Assembly (NCBI GenBank): GCA_033398695.1
Contig: CM065814.1
Coordinates: 101,000,501 to 101,064,500 of the forward strand
Direction: 5' to 3'
Length of the DNA stretch: 64,000 nt
Origin: Orobanche coerulescens
Taxonomy: Eukaryota > Streptophyta > Magnoliopsida > Lamiales > Orobanchaceae
Both the position numbers and the translations under genes were made by a program. Position 1 is the stretch's first letter. Each line of letters begins with the position of its first letter. Below are positions 33,320 through 45,618 of this stretch, piece after piece. Below the pieces are notes generated by a model, which saw only the letters and a list, made by a program, of their open reading frames with translations, was not told the origin of the DNA and made no database searches.

Positions 33320-35607
33320 TCTTATATATATAAAGCTTAAGAAGCCTTATAAATGTAAGTGGTCATGATTAATGCTTGATGAATTGATTGTATCATATTT
33401 GTTATTTCACATTGATTTCAAGGCGTATCAAGCGAACTTTCGTTAAGTGTACAATGAATATTCACATAAAGTGAAATGTGGAGATGAAGTGTTTGGTGCC
33501 ATGAAATAATTAAACACACCAATTAGTGTTAGTCTTTTTATATTCCCGTCCATGAGTTACAAATATTTTATCAACTATATAATGTGTCAAAAATCACACA
33601 CAACAAAACACAACTTCCACACCGCGTGCGCGTTACATTCTACAACTTATTATGGTGGTAAAGTAAGCGTCATATTGTCTAGCTTATTTAGCATATTGAT
33701 TTATATTGTTTTATGTAAATTTCACGTGTGTTTTGTGTGTGTAACAATGTGTAGACGTAAAGATGGTCTTAGGAGGTTTGGTAGTAACATCATCTTCTCT
33801 CATGGTTTAAGAGATCCTACACATCGTTGTCTTATCAATTATGTGGTACATGCACGAACATTTTTATTTTGATCGAAAATGCAATATATTGATTAAGCGT
33901 ATTTAAGTTCTTAACGATCAACTATATCTAATTGTTTTTGTAGCGTCAAGAAGCATTAAAGAAAGATATCGAGAAGTCACAAAAATTGTATCAAGAACAA
34001 AACATGAAAAAGGCCAATGAACAACAACGACAAAGACAACAACAAGAAGAACAACAACAAAAACAAGAACGACGCCATGGCCATCGGTGGGATGAATACT
34101 TAGCATTCATATTAATATATGTTACAAATTAAACATGCAATATTTTGCTTCATGTAATACCGATAAATGGGCTAATACTATTGATTCGTTAGCAAGTAAG
34201 TTTATTGAAAATAATGTGAGGAGTTCAATTTTTAGTCAATAATTATTACTACACTTTGTTGGTGCATTTTCATATTTTTGCTCTTAATGTAGTTTTTTGT
34301 CTTGCGGTGTGTTAATGTCACTTTCTTAATTAAACGTCTTGAAATATTGCGTGACTTTGATACTTGATATGATTGTGTAAGTTATGTCGATGTTACATAT
34401 TGAAAATGGTAGTATGTAATAAAAATATCTTCTCACTGTCATCTTTATCCATAAACGCAATAAATGGTGCAATGATACTATAGATAAAACAAATATGTAT
34501 TAATGATTCGGGTAATCATATCCACAATTAGTATCGGCAATTAAGCGATTATGTTATTTTGAGAATTTATCATTTATATAATTTTACTGTAGTTTAAATC
34601 TTACATAATAAATAATTTCATTTTGACAATTTATGTAATTTAAACAATATAGATATACCATTTATATAATCTATTATAAATTAAATTTAAATCTTACTCA
34701 ATAAGTAATATCACTATGGAGATTAATTGATTATCTTAATATAATTTTAGTTTCATTTGTAGAATGACAAACAAATTTGGCAAAATGAAATTGTTATATT
34801 AGTTATTAAGAGTAGAAAAATTATATGTTGAGATTGATGTCTTCAAATATATTTATATATGCAACTTGGTACAAATTAAATATACTAACAATATTGGACC
34901 GATTTTCACAACAATAAAAAATATTGAAACTTAAATGGTTTTTGTGCATAAATAAAGTTCGATTAATTAAGCGTAGTAATGTGGAACTACCGTATTTGAT
35001 ATGATAAACCAAAAGGATAATTAATTCTCACAAGCTAGATCTCAAAATATAGCGAATATCCACTTTGTTACGATTTTATATAAGGATTACATTTATTTTG
35101 AAGAACCGTATGCGTTTAACCTCCCTTTGACATTTAGTATGTAACTTATACATATTAAAAAGTTACATGTGAAGAGACTCTTTTAAATGTAGCATCTTGA
35201 AAAAACTCTCTTCACATATACTCTTTTAATGTCAATAAACTATTTTAAATGTGTGTCATGCTTAGAAAAGGTGTGATACCATCACAACTTAAATATATAA
35301 TGACGAAAATAAGTGCCAAAGATTACGCTATGAACACTTATATACAAATTTACGTAATGACGAAAATTAGTGTTGAACAATACACTATGAACATGTAGAT
35401 TAAGCAGGTGCATCGCACGGTCCGAATGACTTCGATCTAAATATAAAAGTCACCAAACAACTAATTAAACTCATTCATCTTAAACTCATGCGATCTTTAC
35501 AAAAGTTGTGATACCATCACAACTTACAAACCTAATGACGAAAATAAATACCACACATTCTGTTATGGAATTAGATAGAAATTACAAGCACGAAGTCTGA
35601 CGAATAG
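33320..35607. mobile_element. Helitron-like insertion present only in copy A
   Basis: Copy B reads straight through (junction at about 40826/40827), which defines the insert to the base apart from a one-base shift. It sits between host A and T, starts TCTTATATATATAAAGC, ends GAATAG, and has no target duplication or inverted termini. These fit Helitron rules (5' TC, 3' CTRR, A/T target) except that the end is ATAG. A palindrome GGTGCATCGCACGG at 35407-35420, of the kind near Helitron ends, is 190 bp inside. It contains a Gln-rich frame fragment (33945-34130), but no helicase or Rep domain is visible. A deletion in copy B is the alternative. Confidence 0.5.
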
Positions 35608-35780
35608 TATTGTATTAAAATAGAACTTTTGGAATCTCGTAGTAAATTTATGATCGATCCTTTCAATTTCTAAATCTGTGATACATGAATAACAATAATA
35701 TGGCAATGATATATGCAGTCCTTAGGATTAGGATTGCATATAAGTATTAATTACGTGTATTAATTGTATCGAATTTTATA

Positions 35781-36010
35781 CTCTCTCTATTTTTCTTTAG
35801 ATGTCGTTTGATTTTTGTGTACATTTTTAGGTGCTTTGATCGGGTAGTTAAATTTATCATTTTTTTAAATTTTATTTTTTTGAATAAAAATATACAATCT
35901 AAATTTTAATTCACAAAAAAAATTATTTAAAGATAATAATTTTAACTATACGGTCAAAAGACCTAAAAATATGTATCAAAAAGTCAAACGACATCTAAAG
36001 AAAAATGGAT
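35781..36010. mobile_element. Stowaway/mariner-like MITE, copy A
   Basis: Long terminal inverted repeats: CTATTTTTCTTTAGATGTCG at the left and its complement at the right, with a TA target at the left border (35779-35780). The right border is slightly eroded compared with copy B. Confidence 0.75.
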
Positions 36011-36119
36011 AATATTATTTATAATTTAAATTTATTGGGAATAAGAGTCATCTTCTTTAAAGTTTCATTGCACTGAAACTACAAATAATAATTAATATAG
36101 AATTCGAGTAGGGCTGCAT

Positions 36120-36566
36120 ATAGCGAGATCGTAAATAATAACAATAATAATAATAAATAAATTTTATATATTCTACTCAATTAATTTTTAAATCTTTTAT
36201 TTTATGAATCACCCTATAAATTTTCATTTTTTATTTAATAATTTATATGAAAGTCCAAAATACGATATCCATAATAGTAGTAGTATTAGCAATAGTAATA
36301 TTAGTAATCCAAAATAATCTTATTTATCGTACTAAATAAAAGTTTTGAAACTCCATGATTTATCTTTTCACTTTACAAAACTGAAAATGGCTAATAGTAA
36401 TAGAATAATATTCAAGAATATCCTTATTCATTATCAATAAAACTTATACAACACCCTAATTTACTAACTTATACAACACCCTAATAATAATAATAATAAT
36501 AGAATAATCTTATATATTATATTAAATAAAATATATGAATCCCGTAATTTGTGAACAATTTTGAAG

Positions 36567-36598
<32 letters not shown>

Positions 36599-36742
36599 GA
36601 ATAATAATCCTTCCATCTATAGATATTTTTTATTATTTTCGTTTGTTCTCAAAGAAGAGACACACTCCATTTCTTTATATTAAGTCATACTCTCTAAACA
36701 ATCTGTACACCTTTTATATAAAATTATATTCTCTTCGCCCAA
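36120..36742. repeat. AT-rich spacer with (TAA)n microsatellites
   Basis: TAA/AAT tracts near 36138-36160, 36482-36500 and 36570-36602. The copy B counterparts have different repeat numbers. No gene signal. The last 8 bases (TCGCCCAA) are the MITE target duplicate. Confidence 0.8.
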
Positions 36743-37359
36743 TAGAGGTGAGCTCGGTTCGGTTTGGTACGGTTTCTAGCTAAAATCGATACCGAACCGT
36801 ATCTTATCGGTATCTAGCATTTGAGTACTGAAATGATTCGATTTTTAATCGGCTCTGTGACTGGGCCGGTTTCGCCTGGCGGTTCGGTGTCAATGGACCG
36901 ATTAAATGGGCCACTTAAGTTGGCCACCGTGCCCAAATTGAACTATTTGGGCTAAATCGCATAATCAGTAAGTTCAAATAGAAGGATTTATACATAATTA
37001 ATCCACTTCAAAGCTTGAATAAAAATAAAATCTACTTCAATAACATGATAATAACTAAGGATTCAAAAAGTTCAATATCAGATTAAACAAAAATCTTGAA
37101 TTTCCTCCTTAGCACAGGTCCATCAATTCATAACAACATGCACAAAGAAAAAACAAAATCTGGAATAGTACATCTGCTTTATCGGTTCGGTTCGGTTTTT
37201 AAAGTCGGGATCCATATCTAAAACCGAAACCGAACCGTATAATTCGTTTTCAAAATTTTTTGAACTGCACTATACCAATATCTTATTGGTTGGTTTTTCG
37301 ATTTCGATTTTTTCGTATTTTCAAGATATCGATTTTGTCGATTTTTCTGCTCACCCCTA
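36743..37359. mobile_element. hAT-like MITE upstream of MIA40, copy A
   Basis: Ends TAGAGGTGAGC... and ...GCTCACCCCTA, with 8-bp flanks TCGCCCAA / CCGCCCAA. Internal CGGTTCGGTT repeats resemble those of the GGH-upstream MITE, suggesting a related family. Confidence 0.82.
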
Positions 37360-38320
37360 CCGCCCAACACACTCTTTATTAAATCTGGTGATCCTAATTA
37401 CATATACTCGAGGGACGGAGGAGGGAGTAGTTTTCTAGGTAACAGGATGTCTGCAAAGAATGAACAAAATAACTGCGGGCGACGAGACTAAACAAACCCG
37501 CAATCAATGGGCAAAGCTCTTTAAGAATTTCGAATAACAATTTTATCCGGCTCGAAGAATCACATCAACAGTTTCACCAATTGCATCAGGTACCCATATA
37601 CATGTAAAAAAATTATTTTTCTTTTCATTTGACTGGAGATATCTGGCGATTTCTTTAGGGTTCTAATCGTTCTTTTGCTACCGAGATATCTCCTTTTACT
37701 GATGAAAATACTTATATTGTTAATTTATTCGTGCGAAATAGGAGTTTTGAAACATATACTGATCATTAGTAGGGAAACGCTTCGTTAATTCGGTGCAATC
37801 ATTCATTTGGGAGGAATTATAAGATATCCAATGATTTTTATATGAAATGGACGGGCCATGGCCATCAGGTGTTCGGTAAAATGCTTAGTGAGAATCCTTT
37901 TATAAGTTGCTGGAGATGAGTGGTTAGTAGTTCATTGAGGAATGCTGCGATAATTTTGACTGAGATATTAATTGCTAGCTAAAAGACAAGAAAATGTAGG
38001 GCTGTGTACTAGAACGTGTCTTCACGTTCTATGAATTAGCGTTCTTCCCCAATTTGTGGCAAGTTGGGTATGGATGGGAGCCTAATCGAAGAAAAAAACG
38101 TAGACGGCCAAAGGGTGCCTAGCACCTGGGGTTGGGGATTTTAGAACAGTGATTTTGATCTTTGGGATTCTTGAACACAGGATAAGCTAGGCCAGCTTGT
38201 TTCAAGGATTTAAACCATCATAATACGCAATCTACACTACTATATATCTGATCAGCATTTGAGTATTACTACTTCTCTATAGACACCCTAATAAAAACGA
38301 AACCTTATTCCAGGTTAGTA
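37360..38320 (+). promoter_or_regulatory. Probable promoter, 5' UTR exon and 5' UTR intron of MIA40 copy A
   Basis: A GCATCAG/GTACCC donor-like site at about 37589 and an acceptor-like TTATTCCAG at 38313, 8 bases before the ATG, suggest a 5' UTR intron of about 720 bp. The same signals occur in copy B. Inferred from splice-like motifs only. Confidence 0.45.
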
Positions 38321-38769
38321 ATGGGGCAAGAGCAAAGTGTTGCACGGGTAGAGGATCAAAGCAGCCCGACAACCTCAACTTCCCCTCCTATGGATAATTC
38401 TGAACGGCCTTCGCTCGATTCATTAATTGCTGAAGCTGCTGCATACGGTGATGGGTATGAGAGTGAGTCTCTTGAAGTCAAGGCCCAAAAGCATTAGATT
38501 GCCCTTGCATCGCCCACTTGCGAAATGGTCCATGTGGCGTCCGGTTCTCCGAGGCTTTCGTTTGTTTTCTCAAGAGCACGGCTGAAGAAAAAGGGTCCGA
38601 CTGCGTGCATCCTTTTGTGGCTCTGCAGAACTGCATAAAAGCAAACCCAGATGCGTTTCCTGAAGACGTCTTGGAGGATAAAGACGTGAAGGAGGATGGA
38701 AAACCGGGCCCACAGTACAATATCCGTCCTCCGCTGTGGGCTGTAGAGTCGGAAACTCCTAGCCAATAG
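38321..38769 (+). pseudogene. MIA40-type gene, copy A, frameshifted
   Basis: Same sequence as the intact copy at 43574 except for one lost A in an A-run (38487-38490, four A instead of five). The frame then ends at TAG 38495-38497 after 58 codons, before the CPC motif and twin CX9C region. The remaining sequence is still open in another frame to 38769. Either a recent pseudogene after duplication or a one-base assembly error in a homopolymer. Confidence 0.85.
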
Positions 38770-39679
38770 CTGTAAGGAAATCAAATTTCTCTACTTATTG
38801 CGGGGCGCTGCTTTATTCTTTTATATATTGAGCTCTGTGGAAAATCGAATGCTGCAGTTAAATCTGAACGAATGAAGTATAATGATCTCACCATGAGATG
38901 CCAGTCCCCTGAACTATTTCTTTTTTATCTCTACGTACTTCGGATAGTAGACAACATTGTCTTGTCCATTTCTCGAAAGTTCTTATCCACTTTTTTGGTT
39001 GTGGAGACTGCACTGCTGTAACTCGTCATCGTCTTCTTCTTCTTCTTCTTCGGAGACTGCACTGCTGTGGATTACAATCTAACTTTTTGTGTCATCCCAA
39101 CATACCCTATGTATTTATCAAAAAATAGATGCAATATTATCTTTGTATTCGCATCAAACATCTTAGTAGAAATTCCAAACTCACTCGAAATCTCAATTAT
39201 TATTTTTGGAAAAAGAAAACACAAATGCTTTCCAAATTAAGTGTTATTCTCTAAGGGCTGCAACATCTTAATGACATCCCTTTAAATTTTTTATTTTCTA
39301 AGATGTGGAGGAGTGGTTTATCCTAATGAAATAACTAAATGTCCTCTAAGATACCAACAAACTTGTAACCAAAAACTAAATCATCACCAATTGCACATTA
39401 ATCTCAATATATTTGGAATCGATGGCATAAAGATTATAATTAATTCTATTTATGTGAAAAATAAAGTGGTAAAATTTTACGCTACCAGATGCTCTTCCTA
39501 TCGCAACCATACGAAGGAGAAACGAGATGGAATTTCAAAACTATCAACTTTATAGGTTCTTCTAGTTACATGGAAAATATCATGAGATGGTGATTGTTCT
39601 AGTCATATCACATTACGCGATTGACATTACAAAATCAACATCCTCTGACAGTCTGGGAGTGGGCTCATTAGCTGCAGTA
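38770..39679 (+). other. MIA40 copy A 3' region
   Basis: Likely 3' UTR including a (TTC)n tract at about 39031-39051, then AT-rich non-coding DNA up to the LTR. Nothing else seen. Confidence 0.6.
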
Positions 39680-40375
39680 TGTCACGGGGTTATACTTGCG
39701 TCTCGCTATGTTACTTCGCCGTGCGGCACTATCTTAGATTGTCACGAGTCTAAGTAGTAAGCCTTTCAACAAGTAAGATTGCTAGGAAGGAAAGTAAGGG
39801 GAATGCTTGGGAAAAAATCTCTTGTATTACTGTAGCAAATCAGATTTCTCAAGATGTGTTACAAATGAGTCCCAAGGGGGGTATTTATACTAAACCTCCA
39901 AGCCTATAAATTACCATCATCACACTACTATTCCAAGTATTTACAAGAATGCCATCATCTAGATTATTATATACAATTCTAGGTAACTCTAAGAAGACTC
40001 CTTGGAGTCCCCAGACTTCTCTGGAACGTCCGGCCCGACCCGGCCTGAAGTGTCCCGGCCCGGCCCGACCAAGGCCCGATTCGGCCCGTAGCAATCCGAC
40101 TCGATTTCTGAGCTTCTGGAATCCTCTTTGACCTTCTGGAACTGACTGGTCTCCATTTTGAAGCTTCTAGGGTCTTCTTTCGGAAGAGTGTGCTCCTCGG
40201 CTTTTCAGTGTCTAGTGCTGTCACAAGGCTTTTTCCGTCTAAACCTATTATAGGGAGGGTAGTCCTCTGTGAGCTTGACACGGTCCCTGCACGCGCGCGG
40301 TCCTACTGCCCGCCCGTCCGCACGGCTTCGGCCGGATGCTGCGAGTTGCTTGATGCCTTAAGGTGGCGCGTGACA
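39680..40375 (-). repeat. Chromovirus LTR, copy A (duplicated 3' LTR)
   Basis: Termini TGTCACGGGG and GGCGCGTGACA. The minus-strand polypurine tract TTTGGTGGGGGAGAA lies just outside at 40390-40376. TATA box on the minus strand at 39882-39889. A run of CGGCCCG motifs at 40031-40090 is upstream of the TATA box. It exists by segmental duplication, not by separate insertion. Confidence 0.88.
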
Positions 40376-40692
40376 TTCTCCCCCACCAAAGTCGTGACCG
40401 TCCTCGGCACGATGCTGTCCCGATACTCTTCGATCTTCTGCCGAAATTGCCATAGGTGATCCTCATGTTCCCAGCTATTCTCAGCGTCCGGGAGTCCCTT
40501 CCATTGCACAAAGTATTCTGTATATGGGGCCACGCCCCTCCGTCGAACCTCTCGATGCGAAATGATCTCGGCTGCTTCTTTGTCGAAGGAAGTTATCACG
40601 GCAGTAGGTGCTCGATGTGACTGAGCTCGGTCCGGATCCTCCATGTCTTGATGATATGGTTTCAATTGACTTACATGAAAGACCGGGTGTAT
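40376..40692 (-). pseudogene. Chromovirus pol fragment (chromodomain), copy A
   Basis: Encodes the end of integrase and the chromodomain (YTEYFVQWKGLPDAENSWE) as in copy B. It is cut at the duplication junction 40690-40692, so no integrase core is attached. Confidence 0.9.
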
Positions 40693-41004
40693 TAAAATAT
40701 TAAATTATAATTATTCCTATCTCTTCTCTAATATTGAATTAGAGTGGATTTCATGTCATACCAATTCTGATGTAATACAACAATAACAATAATTTTATAT
40801 AATTTAATATAATAATATTAATAATATCTTATATTGTATTAAAATAGAACTTTTGGAATCTCGTAGTAAATTTATGATCGATCCTTTCAATTTCTAAATC
40901 TGTGATACATGAATAACAATAATATGGCAATGATATATGCAGTCCTTAGGATTAGGATTGCATATAAGTATTAATTACGTGTATTAATTGTATCGAATTT
41001 TATA

Positions 41005-41243
41005 CTCTCTCTATTTTTCTTTAGATGTCGTTTGACTTTTTGACACACATTTTTAGGTGCTTTGATCGGGTAGTTAAATTTATCATTTTTTTAAATTTTT
41101 TATTTTTTTTGAATAAAAATATACAATCTAAATTTTAATTCACAAAAAAAAATATTTAAAGATAATAATTTTAACTATACGGTCAAAAGGCCTAAAAATA
41201 TGTATCAAAAAGTCAAACGACATCTAAAGAAAAATGGAGGGAA
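41005..41243. mobile_element. Stowaway/mariner-like MITE, copy B
   Basis: Left end CTCTCTCTATTTTTCTTTAG, right end CTAAAGAAAAATGGAGGGAA, with TA on each side. It is better preserved at the right end than copy A. Confidence 0.8.
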
Positions 41244-41974
41244 TATTATTTATAATTTAAATGTATTGGGAATAAGAGTCATCTTCTTTAAAGTTTCATT
41301 GCACTGAAACTACAAATAATAATTAATATAGAATTCGAGTAGGGCTGCATATAGCGAGATCGTAAATAATAACAATAATAATAATAATAATAATAAATAA
41401 ATTTTATATATTCTACTCAATTAATTTTTAAATCTTTTATTTTATGAATCACCCTATCAATTTTCATTTTTTATTTAATAATTTATATGAAAGTCCAAAA
41501 TACGATATCCATAATAGTAGTAGTATTAGCAATAGTAATATTAGTAATCCAAAATAATCTTATTTATCGTACTAAATAAAAGTTTTGAAACTCCATGATT
41601 TATCTTTTCACTTTACAAAACTGAAAATGGCTAATAGTAATAGAATAATAATCAAGAATATCCTTATTCATTATCAATAAAACTTATACAACACCCTAAT
41701 TTACTAACTTATACAACACCCTAATAATAATAATAGAATAATCTTATATATTATATTAAATAAAATATATGAATCCCATAATTTGTGAACAATTTTGAAG
41801 ATATAATAATAATAATAATAATAATAGAATAATAATCCTTCCGTCTATAGATATTTTTTATTATTTTCGTTTGTTCCCAAAGAAGAGACACACTCCATTT
41901 CTTTATATTAAGTCATACTCTCTCTCCACTCAATACACCACTTCTTTATATAAAATTATATTCTCTCCGCCCAA

Positions 41975-42607
41975 TAGAGGTGAGCTCGGTTCGGTTTGAT
42001 ACGGTTTCTAGCTAAAATCGATACCGAATCGTATCTTATCGGTATCTAGCATTTGAGTACCGAAATGATTCGATTTTTAATCGGCTCGGTGTGATCAGTT
42101 TCGGTGTCGGTTCGGTAGCGGTTCGGTGTCAATGGACTGATTAAATGGGCCACTTAAGTTGGGCTTGCACCAGGCCCAAATTGAACTATTTGGGCTAAAT
42201 CAGACAATTGTAAGTTCAAATAGAAGGATTTATACATAATTAATCCACTTCAAAGCTTGAATAAAAATAAAATCTACTTCAATAACATGATAATAACTAA
42301 GGATTCAAAAAGTTCAATATCAGATTAAACAAAAATCTTGAATTTCCTCCTTAGCACAGGTCCATCAATTCATAACAACATGCACAAAGAAAAAACAAAA
42401 TCTGCAGAATAGTCATCTGTTTTATCGGTTCGGTTCGGTTTTTAAAGTCGGGATCCATATCTAAAACCGAAACCGAACCGTATAATTCGGTTTTCAAAAT
42501 TTTTTGAACCGTACTATACCAATATCTTATTGGTTCGGTTTTTCGATTTCGATTTTTTCGGTATTTTCAGTATTATCGATTTTTGTCGATTTTTCTGCTC
42601 ACCCCTA
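41975..42607. mobile_element. hAT-like MITE upstream of MIA40, copy B
   Basis: Ends TAGAGGTGAGC and GCTCACCCCTA, with perfect 8-bp flanks CCGCCCAA (41967-41974 and 42608-42615). A central stretch (about 42080-42170) differs from copy A much more than the rest. Confidence 0.85.
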
Positions 42608-43573
42608 CCGCCCAACACACTCTTTATTAAATCTGGTGATCCTAATTACATATACTCGAGGGACGGAGGAGGGAGTAGTTTTCTAGGTAACAGGATGTCT
42701 GCAAAGAATGAACAAAATAACTGCGGGCGACGAGACTAAACAAACCCGCAATCAATGGGCAAAGCTCTTTAAGAATTTCGAATAACAATTTTATCCGGCT
42801 CGAAGAATCACATCAACAGTTTCACCAATTGCATCAGGTACCCATATACATGTAAAAAAATTATTTTTCTTTTCATTTGACTGGAGATATCTGGCGATTT
42901 CTTTAGGGTTCTAATCGTTCTTTTGCTACCGAGATATCTCCTTTTTACTGATGAAAATACTTATATTGTTAATTTATTCGTGCGAAATAGGAGTTTTGAA
43001 ACATATACTGATCATTAGTAGGGAAACGCTTCGTTAATTCGGTGCAATCATTCATTTGGGAGGAATTATAAGATATCCAATGATTTTTATATGAAATGGA
43101 CGGGCCATGGCCATCAGGTGTTCGGTAAAATGCTTAGTGAGAATCCTTTTATAAGTTGCTGGAGATGAGTGGTTAGTAGTTCATTGAGGAATGCTGCGAT
43201 AATTTTGACTGAGATATTAATTGCTAGCTAAAAGACAAGAAAATGTAGGGCTGTGTACTAGAACGTGTCTTCACGTTCTATGAATTAGCGTTCTTCCCCA
43301 ATTTGTGGCAAGTTGGGTATGGATGGGAGCCTAATCGAAGAAAAAAAACGTAGACGGCCAAAGGGTGCCTAGCACCTGGGGTTGGGGATTTTTAGAACAG
43401 TGATTTTGATCTTTGGGATTCTTGAACACAGGATAAGCTAGGCCAGCTTGTTTCGAAGGATTTAAACCATCATAATACGCAATCTACACTACTATATATC
43501 TGATCAGCATTTGAGTATTACTACTTCTCTATAGACACCCTAATAAAAAACGAAACCTTATTCCAGGTTAGTA
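42608..43573 (+). promoter_or_regulatory. Probable promoter and 5' UTR intron of intact MIA40
   Basis: Collinear with 37360-38320. Donor-like CAG/GTACCC near 42838 and acceptor-like TTCCAG at 43561-43566, with 7 bases to the ATG. The MITE ends about 110 bp before the presumed first exon. Confidence 0.45.
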
Positions 43574-44023
43574 ATGGGGCAAGAGCAAAGTGTTGCACGG
43601 GTAGAGGATCAAAGCAGCCCGACAACCTCAACTTCCCCTCCTATGGATAATTCTGAACGGCCTTCGCTCGATTCATTAATTGCTGAAGCTGCTGCATACG
43701 GTGATGGGTATGAGAGTGAGTCTCTTGAAGTCAAGGCCCAAAAAGCATTAGATTGCCCTTGCATCGCCCACTTGCGAAATGGTCCATGTGGCGTCCGGTT
43801 CTCCGAGGCTTTCGTTTGTTTTCTCAAGAGCACGGCTGAAGAAAAAGGGTCCGACTGCGTGCATCCTTTTGTGGCTCTGCAGAACTGCATAAAAGCAAAC
43901 CCAGATGCGTTTCCTGAAGACGTCTTGGAGGATAAAGACGTGAAGGAGGATGGAAAACCGGGCCCACAGTACAATATCCGTCCTCCGCTGTGGGCTGTAG
44001 AGTCGGAAACTCCTAGCCAATAG
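43574..44023 (+). CDS. MIA40: Mitochondrial intermembrane-space import and assembly protein 40 homologue
   Basis: 149 residues. MIA40 is the oxidoreductase of the mitochondrial intermembrane space that oxidises imported twin-Cys proteins. The redox motif CPC is at residues 61-63, then the structural twin CX9C pairs Cys72/Cys82 and Cys95/Cys105, in the plant context CFLKSTAEEKGSDC. The N-terminus (MGQEQS) has a glycine after Met, as in plant MIA40, with an acidic Ser/Pro-rich linker and LIAEAAAYG before the core. No membrane anchor, as in plants and animals. The coding part is one exon; the ATG is supported by homologous length. This is the functional copy of the duplicated pair. Confidence 0.95.
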   Translation: MGQEQSVARVEDQSSPTTSTSPPMDNSERPSLDSLIAEAAAYGDGYESESLEVKAQKALDCPCIAHLRNGPCGVRFSEAFVCFLKSTAEEKGSDCVHPFVALQNCIKANPDAFPEDVLEDKDVKEDGKPGPQYNIRPPLWAVESETPSQ

Positions 44024-44931
44024 CTGTAAGGAAATCAAATTTCTCTACTTATTGCGGGGCGCTGCTTTATTCTTTTATATATTGAGCTCTGTGGAAAATC
44101 GAATGCTGCAGTTAAATCTGAACGAATGAAGTATAATGATCTCACCATGAGATGCCAGTCCCCTGAACTATTTCTTTTTTATCTCTACGTACTTCGGATA
44201 GTAGACAACATTGTCTTGTCCATTTCTCGAAAGTTCTTATCCACTTTTTGGTTGTGGAGACTGCACTGCTGTAACTCGTCATCGTCTTCGTCTTCTTCTT
44301 CTTCGGAGACTGCACTGCTGTGGATTACAATCTAACTTTTTGTGTCATCCCAACATACCCTATGTATTTATCAAAAAATAGATGCAATATTATCTTTGTA
44401 TTCGCATCAAACATCTTAGTAGAAATTCCAAACTCACTCGAAATCTCAATTATTATTTTTGGAAAAAGAAAACACAAATGCTTTCCAAATTAAGTGTTAT
44501 TCTCTAAGGGCTGCAACATCTTAATGACATCCCTTTAAATTTTTTATTTTCTAAGATGTGGAGGAGTGGTTTATCCTAATGAAATAACTAAATGTCCTCA
44601 AGATACCAACAAACTTGTAACCAAAAACTAAATCATCATCAATTGCACATTAATCTCAATATATTTGGAATCGATGGCATAAAGATTATAATTAATTCTA
44701 TTTATGTGAAAAATAAAGTGGTAAAATTTTACGCTACCAGATGCTCTTCCTATCGCAACCATACGAAGGAGAAACGAGATGGAATTTCAAAACTATCAAC
44801 TTTATAGGTTCTTCTAGTTACATGGAAAATATCATGAGATGATGATTGTTCTAGTCATATCACATTACGCGATTGACATTATAAAATCAACATCCTCTGA
44901 CAGTCTGGGAGTGGGCTCATTAGCTGCAGTA
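44024..44931 (+). other. MIA40 copy B 3' region
   Basis: 3' UTR with a TCG/TTC-rich tract (about 44278-44305), then AT-rich DNA up to the chromovirus LTR. No further gene. Confidence 0.6.
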
Positions 44932-45618
44932 TGTCACGGGGTTATACTTGCGTCTCGCTATGTTACTTCGCCGTGCGGCACTATCTTAGATTGTCACGAG
45001 TCTAAGTAGTAAGCCTTTCAACAAGTAAGATTGCTAGGAAGGAAAGTAAGGGGAATGCTTGGGGAAAAATCTATTGTATTACTGTAGCAAATCAGATTTC
45101 TCAAGATGTGTTACAAATGAGTCCCAAGGGGGGTATTTATACTAAACCTCCAAGCCTATAAATTACCATCATCACACTACTATTCCAAGTATTTACAAGA
45201 ATGCCATCATCTAGATTATTATATACAATTCTAGGTAACTCTAAGAAGACTCCTTGGAGTCCCCAGACTTCTCTGGAACGTCCGGCCCGACCCGGCCCGA
45301 AGTGTCCCGGCCCGACCAAGGCCCGATTCGGCCCGTAGCAATCCGACTCGATTTCGAGCTTCTGGAATCCTCTTTGACCTTCTGGAACTGACTGGTCTCC
45401 AGTTTGAAGCTTCTAGGGTCTTCTTTCGGAAGAGTGTGCTCCTCGGCTTTTCAGTGTCTAGTGCTGTCACAAGGCTTTTTCCGTCTAAACCTATTATAGG
45501 GAGGGTAGTCCTCTGTGAGCTTGACACGGTCCTGCCGCCGCGTGATCCCTCTGCCCACGTCAGCACGGCTTGGTAGGATCTTTGCGAGTTGCTTGATGCC
45601 TTAAGGTGGCGCGTGACA
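44932..45618 (-). repeat. Chromovirus 3' LTR, copy B
   Basis: Termini TGTCACGGGG / GCGTGACA. Minus-strand TATA at 45134-45141. CGGCCCG-rich block at about 45283-45340. A segment at about 45530-45590 is strikingly diverged from copy A. Confidence 0.9.

Larger units (their letters stand above)
33178..40692. repeat. Tandem segmental duplication, copy A
   Basis: Matches 40690-45935 in order and orientation: AT-rich segment, Stowaway-like MITE, hAT MITE, MIA40 gene region, chromovirus LTR and chromodomain end. Outside the 33320-35607 insertion the copies are nearly identical, with differences concentrated in a few GC-rich spots. The copies join at 40690-40692 with 3-bp microhomology (TAT). Confidence 0.93.

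Noticed and set aside
33552..33872. 106-codon ORF within the Helitron-like insert
   Set aside because: Low-complexity composition in AT-rich DNA with no helicase, Rep or other domain; no support beyond being open.
39680..40692. Copy A chromovirus LTR as an independent solo LTR insertion
   Set aside because: It carries adjoining pol sequence and lies at the same position relative to MIA40 as in copy B; it was duplicated.
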